From: Streptomyces sp. NBC_00344
Lineage (GTDB): Bacteria > Actinomycetota > Actinomycetes > Streptomycetales > Streptomycetaceae
NCBI RefSeq assembly: GCF_036088315.1
Contig: NZ_CP107996.1
Location: 806,001-870,000 of the forward strand
Length of the DNA stretch: 64,000 bases
Direction: 5' to 3'
Shown: in pieces, positions 57,556 to 64,000 of the stretch
Position numbering within the stretch: position 1 is the first letter of the stretch
How the letters are laid out: every line of letters starts with the position of its first letter
The notes under the pieces: generated by a model
What the model saw: the letters and a program-made list of their open reading frames with translations, nothing else
Databases searched by the model: none
What the model was told of the DNA's origin: nothing
Made by a program: the position numbers and the translations under genes

Positions 57556-59295
57556 ATGAGCCGCACAACTGCCCCACCACGCCGTACGCGTACGGCATTG
57601 ATCTCCGCCTGCGCGCTGGTCGCCGCGGGCCTGGCCACCGCGACCGGGATGAGCGGCACCGCGCATGCCGCCTCGGTGGCGTGCAACGTCACCTACACCA
57701 CCAATGACTGGGGTTCCGGCTTCACCGCGAACGTGGCGGTGACCAACTCCGGGACGGCCGCGCTCGACAGCTGGACGCTCACGTACAACTACACGGGCAA
57801 CCAGAAGCTGACCAACGGGTGGAACGCCACCTGGTCGCAGTCGGGTTCCACCGTCACCGCCAAGGGAATCGACTGGAACAAGTCGATCGCCGCGGGCGCC
57901 ACGGCCGGCGCCGGCGCCCAGTTCTCCTACAGCGGGACCAATGCCGCTCCGACGTCGTACGCCGTGAACGGCACCACCTGCAACGGCGCGACCGGCCCGA
58001 CGGATCCGCCCACCGACCCGCCGACGGACCCGCCCACTTCGGGCAGTCTCGTCGACAACCCCTATGTGGGTGCGGGGGTCTATGTGAACCCGGAGTGGTC
58101 GGCCCTTGCGGCGGCGGAACCGGGTGGCAGCAAGATATCCAGCCAGCCGACGGCCGTCTGGCTCGACCGCATCGCCGCGATCAAGGGCGTGAACGGCGGC
58201 ATGGGCCTGCGCGACCACCTCGACGCGGCCGTGAAGCAGGCGAGCGGCAAACCGTTCGTCGTACAGCTGGTCATCTACGACCTCCCCGGCCGTGACTGTG
58301 CGGCGCTCGCCTCCAACGGTGAGCTGGGCGCGACCGAGATCGACCGTTACAAGAGCGAGTACATCGACCCGATCGCGGCCGTACTCAAGGACCCGGCGTA
58401 CGCGAACCTGAGGATCGTCACGACCATCGAGCCGGACTCGCTGCCCAACCTGGTCACCAACACCAGTGACCGCCCGACCGGTACCCCCCAGTGCGACACC
58501 ATGAAGGCGAACGGCAACTACATCACCGGTGTCGGTTACGCCCTGAACAAGCTCGGCGCCGTCGGCAACGTCTACAACTACCTCGATGTCGGCCACCACG
58601 GCTGGATCGGCTGGGACGACAACTTCAACTCGACCGCCCAGATACTCCACCAGGCGGCCACCGCATCGGGCGCCACGGTCGCCGACGTCCAGGGGATCAT
58701 CGCCAACACCGCCAACTACGGTGCCACCACGGAGCCGTACTTCACCATCAACGACGCGGTCAACGGCACGTCGGTGCGCCAGTCCAAGTGGGTCGACTGG
58801 AACCGCTACGTCGATGAGCAGTCCTTCGCTCAGGCCTTCCGCACCGAACTGGTCAGCGTCGGATTCGACTCCAAGATCGGCGCACTGATCGACACATCCC
58901 GCAACGGCTGGGGCGGATCCGCCCGTCCCACCGCGCCTGCGGCGAAGACGACCCTGGACGGGTACGTCGACGGCAGCCGTACGGACAAGCGCATCCACCT
59001 CGGCAACTGGTGCAACCAGTCGGGTGCGGGCATAGGCGAGCGGCCGAAGGCTGCTCCCGCCGCAGGCATCGACGCCTACGTCTGGGTCAAGCCGCCGGGC
59101 GAGTCCGACGGCGCGAGCTCCGCCATCTCCAATGACGAGGGCAAGGGCTTCGACCGCATGTGCGACCCGACGTACACCGGTAACGCACGCAACGGAAACA
59201 GCATGTCCGGAGCCCTGCCCAACGCGCCGCTGGCGGGCCACTGGTTCTCCGCTCAGTTCCAGCAGCTCCTGAAGAACGCCTACCCGGCGCTCTGA
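57556..59295 (+). CDS. Secreted cellobiohydrolase/endoglucanase, CBM2 + GH6
   Basis: The 579 residues comprise a signal peptide (TALISACALVAAGLATATGMSGTAHA), CBM2 (VACNVTYTTNDWGSGFTANVAVTNSGTAALDSW), a PTDPPTDPPTDPPT linker and a GH6 domain. GH6 inverts, cutting cellobiose from non-reducing ends. Key acids are D247 in YDLPGRDCAA (general acid) and D446 in LIDTSRNGWGG; TIEPDSLPN is also conserved. Long active-site loops suggest an exo-acting enzyme, but this is not proved. I chose the ATG at 57556, with GAGAGG upstream; an ATG at 57538 overlaps the GH5 stop. The two genes form a processive/endo cellulase pair. Confidence 0.92.
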   Translation: MSRTTAPPRRTRTALISACALVAAGLATATGMSGTAHAASVACNVTYTTNDWGSGFTANVAVTNSGTAALDSWTLTYNYTGNQKLTNGWNATWSQSGSTVTAKGIDWNKSIAAGATAGAGAQFSYSGTNAAPTSYAVNGTTCNGATGPTDPPTDPPTDPPTSGSLVDNPYVGAGVYVNPEWSALAAAEPGGSKISSQPTAVWLDRIAAIKGVNGGMGLRDHLDAAVKQASGKPFVVQLVIYDLPGRDCAALASNGELGATEIDRYKSEYIDPIAAVLKDPAYANLRIVTTIEPDSLPNLVTNTSDRPTGTPQCDTMKANGNYITGVGYALNKLGAVGNVYNYLDVGHHGWIGWDDNFNSTAQILHQAATASGATVADVQGIIANTANYGATTEPYFTINDAVNGTSVRQSKWVDWNRYVDEQSFAQAFRTELVSVGFDSKIGALIDTSRNGWGGSARPTAPAAKTTLDGYVDGSRTDKRIHLGNWCNQSGAGIGERPKAAPAAGIDAYVWVKPPGESDGASSAISNDEGKGFDRMCDPTYTGNARNGNSMSGALPNAPLAGHWFSAQFQQLLKNAYPAL

Positions 59296-59337
59296 TCCCT
59301 TCCGGTACTCGGCCGGCCCCGGTCTCGGACGAACGGC

Positions 59338-59367
59338 GGCGCGGACACCCCTGACGGTGTCCGCGCC
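59338..59367. terminator. Terminator after the cellulase operon
   Basis: Perfect 12-bp arms, GGCGCGGACACC (59338-59349) and GGTGTCCGCGCC (59356-59367), with a 6-nt loop, 43 bases past the GH6 stop. It also faces the end of the convergent LysR gene, 210 bases away. Confidence 0.88.
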
Positions 59368-59576
59368 GTACGTCGCTCCGGTCCGGAGCGGACACGCCGG
59401 AGCCGGATATCCGCAAACAGGCTTGCCCGCCGCACAGCCACAGGATTGGCTGAGGCCATGCAGCAACCGCTTTCCATGCCGGCGTCCCGCGGCACTCTCG
59501 ATCACCACTGGCGTGGCACCGGCGCTTCCTCCCGGCGGAACCCCTGCGCAGGCGGATGAGGCGGCCCGGGACGGTG

Positions 59577-60491
59577 TCAGCCGGTGGGGAGCCCGGCCGC
59601 CGCACCGGCCAGTGCCTCGAGCACGGGCCGGATCAGCGGATGGAGCTCGGCCCCGCGGCGCACCGCGGCGAATACCCGCCGGGTCGGGGCAGGGCCCTCA
59701 ACCGGGCGCACCACGGTGTCCTTCAGCTCCATCCCGCGCAGCGCCGACCGCGGCACCAGGGCCACTCCCGCGCCCGCACCCGCGAGCGCCACAACGGCGC
59801 GGAAGTCGTCGGACGAGTGCACCAGAAGCGGTTCGAACCCGGCCTGCTCGCAGGCCAGCAGCACCACGTCGTGGCAGGGGTTGCCGGGATAGGGGCCGAT
59901 CCAGTCGTCGGCGGCGAGACCGGCCAGCTCGATGTGCGGATGGTGGCTCAGCGGGTGCCCGTCGGGAAGCACCGCGTCGAACGGCTCCGCGTACAGCGGG
60001 ACCCTGGCCAGGCGCACATCGCCCTCGCGGGGCGCGCCCCGGTATTCGACGGCCAGCGCCATGTCGGCCTCCCCGTCGAGGACCAGGGTCAGGCTCTCGT
60101 CGCCCTCGGAGTCCCTGACCCGCACCCGGATGCGGGGGCTGCGCCCGGCGAGGTCACGGATGGCGGGGGCCAGCACCTCCGCGATGCCGGTCGCGAAGGC
60201 GGCGACGGTGACCTCGCCGGCCGCGCCGCCCGCGTAGGCGGCGAGCTCGGCCTCGGCCCGTTCGAGCTGAGCGAGCACGGCGTGCGCATGGGAGAGGAGG
60301 ATCTCCCCGGCAGCCGTCAGCCGCACACCCCGGCCGCTGCGGGTCAGCAGGGCGTGCCCTGTCTCCTGCTCCAGCGCGGCAAGCTGCTGGGAGACGGCCG
60401 AGGGGGTCAGATAGAGCGCTGCGGCCGCGGCGGTCACCGTTCGGTGGTCCGCCACGGCCCGCAGAATGCGCAGGCGGCGAGGGTCGATCAC
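59577..60491 (-). CDS. LysR-family transcriptional regulator
   Basis: The 304-residue protein has the N-terminal LysR helix-turn-helix (MIDPRRLRILRAVADHRTVTAAAAALYLTPSAVSQQLAALEQETGHALLTRSGRGVRLTAAG) and a C-terminal effector domain of two alpha/beta halves. GTG start, weak ribosome site. It follows kbl on the same strand after 61 bases and may be read through from the tdh-kbl transcript. The effector is unknown. LysR genes are more often divergent from their targets, so a link to threonine breakdown is only a possibility. Confidence 0.88.
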   Translation of the reverse strand: MIDPRRLRILRAVADHRTVTAAAAALYLTPSAVSQQLAALEQETGHALLTRSGRGVRLTAAGEILLSHAHAVLAQLERAEAELAAYAGGAAGEVTVAAFATGIAEVLAPAIRDLAGRSPRIRVRVRDSEGDESLTLVLDGEADMALAVEYRGAPREGDVRLARVPLYAEPFDAVLPDGHPLSHHPHIELAGLAADDWIGPYPGNPCHDVVLLACEQAGFEPLLVHSSDDFRAVVALAGAGAGVALVPRSALRGMELKDTVVRPVEGPAPTRRVFAAVRRGAELHPLIRPVLEALAGAAAGLPTG

Positions 60492-60552
60492 CCTGCCATT
60501 GTCGCGCAGGGCAGGTCCGGCCGGCTCCCGCGGGCCGCCCCGCCCATGACGG

Positions 60553-61728
<1,176 letters not shown>

Positions 61729-61753
61729 CGGGGCTCCTAGGAGGTGGGGAGGG

Positions 61754-62782
61754 TCAGGCCGTCCAGTCGAGGATGATCTTGCCGCATTGGCCGCCGGCCG
61801 CCTCGTCGAAGGCGGCGTCGAAGTCCTGGTAGGCGTACTTCCCGGTGATGACGGGGCTGAGGTCGAGGCCGCCCTCGAGCAGAACGGTCATCGCGTACCA
61901 GGTCTCGAACATCTCACGTCCGTAGATCCCCTTGACCGTGATCATCGAAGTGACGATCTTCGCCCAGTCGACGGCGAACTCCTCGGCGGGCAGACCCAGC
62001 ATGGCGATCCGGCCGCCGTGGGTCATGTTGTCCACCATGTCGCGCATGGCCTCGGGGCGGCCGGACATCTCCAGGCCGATGTCGAAGCCCTCCTTGAGGC
62101 CGAGACGGCGCTGCGCCTCCGCGACGGGATGCTCGGCGACATTGAGCGCGAGGGTCGCGCCGGCCTTGCGGGCCAGGTCCAGGCGGTACGGACTGACGTC
62201 GGTGATCACCACGTTGCGGGCACCCGCGTGCTTCGCCACGGCTGCCGCCATGATGCCGATGGGGCCGGCGCCCGTGATCAGTACGTCCTCACCGACCAGC
62301 GGGAAGGAGAGTGCGGTGTGCACCGCGTTGCCGAACGGGTCGAAGATCGCGGCGATGTCCAGATCGACCTGCGCCCGGTGCACCCAGACGTTCGAAGCGG
62401 GCAGTGCGACGTACTCGGCGAACGCCCCGTCGCGGCCCACACCGAGCCCGACGGTCGAGCGGCACAGGTGCCTGCGTCCGGCCAGACAGTTGCGGCACTT
62501 CCCGCAGACCAGGTGGCCCTCACCGCTGACCAGGTCGCCGACCGCGATCCCGGTGACACCGGTGCCGACCGCCGCGACCTCCCCGACGAACTCGTGGCCG
62601 AGGACCAGCGGAGTCGAGACCGACTGCTGGGCCCAGCCGTCCCAGGAACGGATATGGAGGTCCGTGCCGCAGATGCCGGTGCGGGCCACCTTGATCAGCA
62701 CGTCGCCCGGGCCGGTCTCCGGCTCGGGTACATCCATGAGCCACAGCCCCGGCTCGGCATGCTGCTTGACAAGGGCCTTCAT
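61754..62782 (-). CDS. tdh: L-threonine 3-dehydrogenase
   Basis: Oxidises threonine to 2-amino-3-oxobutyrate with NAD+. The 342-residue zinc medium-chain dehydrogenase has the catalytic zinc ligands in TGICGTDLH and LGHEFVGE, the structural zinc Cys cluster [15 protein letters not shown], the NAD motif [19 protein letters not shown], and the Tdh-specific [12 protein letters not shown] and [14 protein letters not shown] chose the ATG at 62782 with GGAG eight bases upstream. Forms an operon with kbl. The 154 bases upstream hold its promoter; I see no clear regulatory site there. Confidence 0.95.
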   Translation of the reverse strand: MKALVKQHAEPGLWLMDVPEPETGPGDVLIKVARTGICGTDLHIRSWDGWAQQSVSTPLVLGHEFVGEVAAVGTGVTGIAVGDLVSGEGHLVCGKCRNCLAGRRHLCRSTVGLGVGRDGAFAEYVALPASNVWVHRAQVDLDIAAIFDPFGNAVHTALSFPLVGEDVLITGAGPIGIMAAAVAKHAGARNVVITDVSPYRLDLARKAGATLALNVAEHPVAEAQRRLGLKEGFDIGLEMSGRPEAMRDMVDNMTHGGRIAMLGLPAEEFAVDWAKIVTSMITVKGIYGREMFETWYAMTVLLEGGLDLSPVITGKYAYQDFDAAFDEAAGGQCGKIILDWTA

Positions 62783-62936
62783 CGTGGCGGCTCCAGACGT
62801 GACGGTGACGTTCGGCGGGCAGGTCACCAATCTGCCGAGCGCCGGCCGCTCAAGTCCATCGAGGATTTCTTAAGCGGGGGCACAGCGGAGCTTCACGCCT
62901 TGCGGCGACAGGGCACACCCGGGGCGGCTGCGGTTT

Positions 62937-64000
62937 TCAGGAGGTGGCCGCGTTACGCCATACGGTGAGGTCCACGCTGACGAACTGGCTAGGCGAGTCC
63001 CGCGTCGCGAAACTGTGCACGGTGACCAGGCCGTAGTGCCCGGAGCCGGTCTTCACACAGATCCGGGACCCCTTCCCTAGCTTGTCCTTGGAGATGGACG
63101 TGGTGTAGCGGGTGTTGGCGCGGCAGCCTGCCAGCGAACCAGGCTCGCCGGACTCCAGGAGTGCCATGGTGTTCTTGGACTGGTTGGTGGTGACGCTCTC
63201 CCCGTTGACGAGGTCGTCCGAGTAACCGAAGTCGCCCTCGTAGTTCACGTCCAGATCCTCGGGGCGGGGCGGCTCGTCGGCGAAGGTGACCGTGTAGCCG
63301 GCCGGAATGCTGAGGTCCTTGTACACGGCCGCCTTCGGCGCTGCCGGGGTCCTGCTCTTCCCCGCGGCACCTGTACCCGAGTGCGTGCCGCCGGACCGCG
63401 GCGTATCGCTCGCGCTGTTCCGGGATCCCTGCGAGTCCTTGTCCTCACCGTGCTGGCCCGCCAGGTACGCACCACCGCCGATGAGCGCCGCTGCGGCCAC
63501 ACCCGCGACGACGAGCCAGGCCCGGTTCTTCGTCCGGGGCTGCTGATGGGGAGCCTGCGGCGCCGGGAATCCGCCGGGGCTCCCGGCGCCCGGGCGGTAC
63601 GGATAGCTGCCGGGGGCCCCGGCAGCGGGCTGGACCGGATAGCCGCCGGGTGCCCCGGAGGCCGGCGGGTAGGCGTAACCGCCCGCTGCGGGCGGACGGA
63701 CGGACTGCGGGTATGCCGTATGCACCGGCTGCTGGACCGGCGGCATGTGCGGTGCCGTCTGCGTCGGCTGCTGGACCGGCGGCATGTGCGGTGCCGTCTG
63801 CGTCGGCTGCTGGACCGGCGGCATGTGCGGTGCCGTCTGCGTCGGCGGATGAGCCGGCTGCGGGGGCGGAGTCGGGGCAGCGGCCTGGGTCAGATCGGCG
63901 GCATACGAGGACGGCAGCCATCCGTCCGGGCGGCGCAGCGCCGGGTCCTGGGACGCCTGACCGCACAGCTCGATGATCCGTGCGGGGGACGGCCGCTGTG
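62937..64000 (-). CDS. Membrane-anchored secreted protein with Pro/Gln-rich repeats, start outside window
   Basis: The frame is open to the window edge; the visible part (354 residues) begins QRPSPARIIELCGQASQDPALRRPDGWLPSSYAADLTQ. It has a Pro/Gln/Gly-rich cytoplasmic region with three copies of MPPVQQPTQTAPH-like units and then GGYPVQPAAGAPGSYPYRPGAG. One membrane span (AWLVVAGVAAAALIGGGAYLAG), a Ser/Gly linker and an extracytoplasmic domain of about 130 residues (KDLSIPAGYTVTFADEPPRPEDLDVNYEGDFGYSDD...) follow. Two Cys (AGCRAN, RICVKT) could form a disulfide. I do not recognise the outer domain. An internal ATG at 63824 is in the repeats and is probably not the start. Confidence 0.82.
   Translation of the reverse strand, partial: QRPSPARIIELCGQASQDPALRRPDGWLPSSYAADLTQAAAPTPPPQPAHPPTQTAPHMPPVQQPTQTAPHMPPVQQPTQTAPHMPPVQQPVHTAYPQSVRPPAAGGYAYPPASGAPGGYPVQPAAGAPGSYPYRPGAGSPGGFPAPQAPHQQPRTKNRAWLVVAGVAAAALIGGGAYLAGQHGEDKDSQGSRNSASDTPRSGGTHSGTGAAGKSRTPAAPKAAVYKDLSIPAGYTVTFADEPPRPEDLDVNYEGDFGYSDDLVNGESVTTNQSKNTMALLESGEPGSLAGCRANTRYTTSISKDKLGKGSRICVKTGSGHYGLVTVHSFATRDSPSQFVSVDLTVWRNAATS
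63729..63845. repeat. Three tandem copies of a 39-bp coding repeat
   Basis: Three near-identical 39-bp units (starts at 63729, 63768 and 63807) encode the 13-residue unit seen in the Pro/Gln-rich region of the protein above. The length is a multiple of three, so copy-number change keeps the frame. Confidence 0.88.

Noticed and set aside
57995..58045. Short tandem repeat GACCCGCC... in the GH6 gene
   Set aside because: It encodes the Pro-Thr-Asp linker between CBM2 and the catalytic domain, a normal low-complexity linker.
63729..63845. Possible CRISPR-like array
   Set aside because: The units are directly adjacent without spacers and are coding; it is a protein repeat.

Overview
The window is about 70% G+C with third codon positions almost all G or C. 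It carries genes typical of Streptomyces: an SsgA-like sporulation protein, a WhiB-family protein, a complete mce operon, CebR boxes, and CBM2-linked cellulases. I read it as a chromosomal segment of a plant-biomass-degrading Streptomyces. I see no rRNA, tRNA, IS element, prophage or CRISPR array.

Positions 1-19.4 kb: after a frameshifted secreted-protein gene comes what looks like a full xyloglucan utilisation locus. It has an intracellular GH31 alpha-xylosidase, a divergently transcribed GH3 beta-glucosidase, and an ABC importer (Tat/lipoprotein binding protein plus two permeases, no ATPase). These are followed by a secreted GH74 protein, a GH42 beta-galactosidase, a GH95 alpha-L-fucosidase and a secreted GH12 endoglucanase, and the locus is closed by a convergent LacI-family regulator. 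Copies of the palindrome TCGAAGCGCTTCGA lie in front of GH31, GH3, the binding-protein gene and (twice) lacI, so the locus appears to be one regulon. Inferred flow: GH12 (and perhaps GH74) cut the backbone outside, the importer takes up branched oligosaccharides, and fucose, galactose, xylose and glucose are removed inside by GH95, GH42, GH31 and GH3.

Positions 19.5-28.4 kb: mixed housekeeping and accessory genes. These are an SsgA-like protein, an ABC-F ATPase, dimethylargininase, an acyl-ACP desaturase with an operator-like promoter, a GMC oxidoreductase, a WhiB-like protein, a two-domain glyoxalase-fold protein and an aldehyde dehydrogenase.

Positions 28.5-44.3 kb: a reverse-strand mce transport operon. 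The order is secreted protein, MceG ATPase, YrbEA, YrbEB, MceA-F, four Mce-associated membrane proteins and a secreted lytic transglycosylase. Nearly all junctions overlap by 1-8 bases. A further secreted protein lies upstream, and a divergent PucR-type regulator faces it. An SCP2-fold lipid-binding protein and an acyl-CoA dehydrogenase follow (46-47.8 kb) behind two tandem palindromes, which suggests lipid or sterol import linked to oxidation.

Positions 48-64 kb: an NAD(P)-binding reductase, a BlaI/M56-peptidase pair, alditol oxidase (aldO), and a ROK regulator with a GH2 beta-galactosidase. Next is a secreted cellulase pair (CBM2-GH5 and CBM2-GH6) behind two CebR-type boxes (TGGGAGCGCTCCCA and TGGGAGCGCTTCCA). 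A LysR regulator, the threonine catabolic pair kbl-tdh, and the start-less end of a membrane-anchored secreted protein with a 39-bp tandem repeat complete the window. Two LacI-type sugar regulons, a xyloglucan-type and a cellulose-type one with related but distinct boxes, therefore sit within 60 kb of each other.
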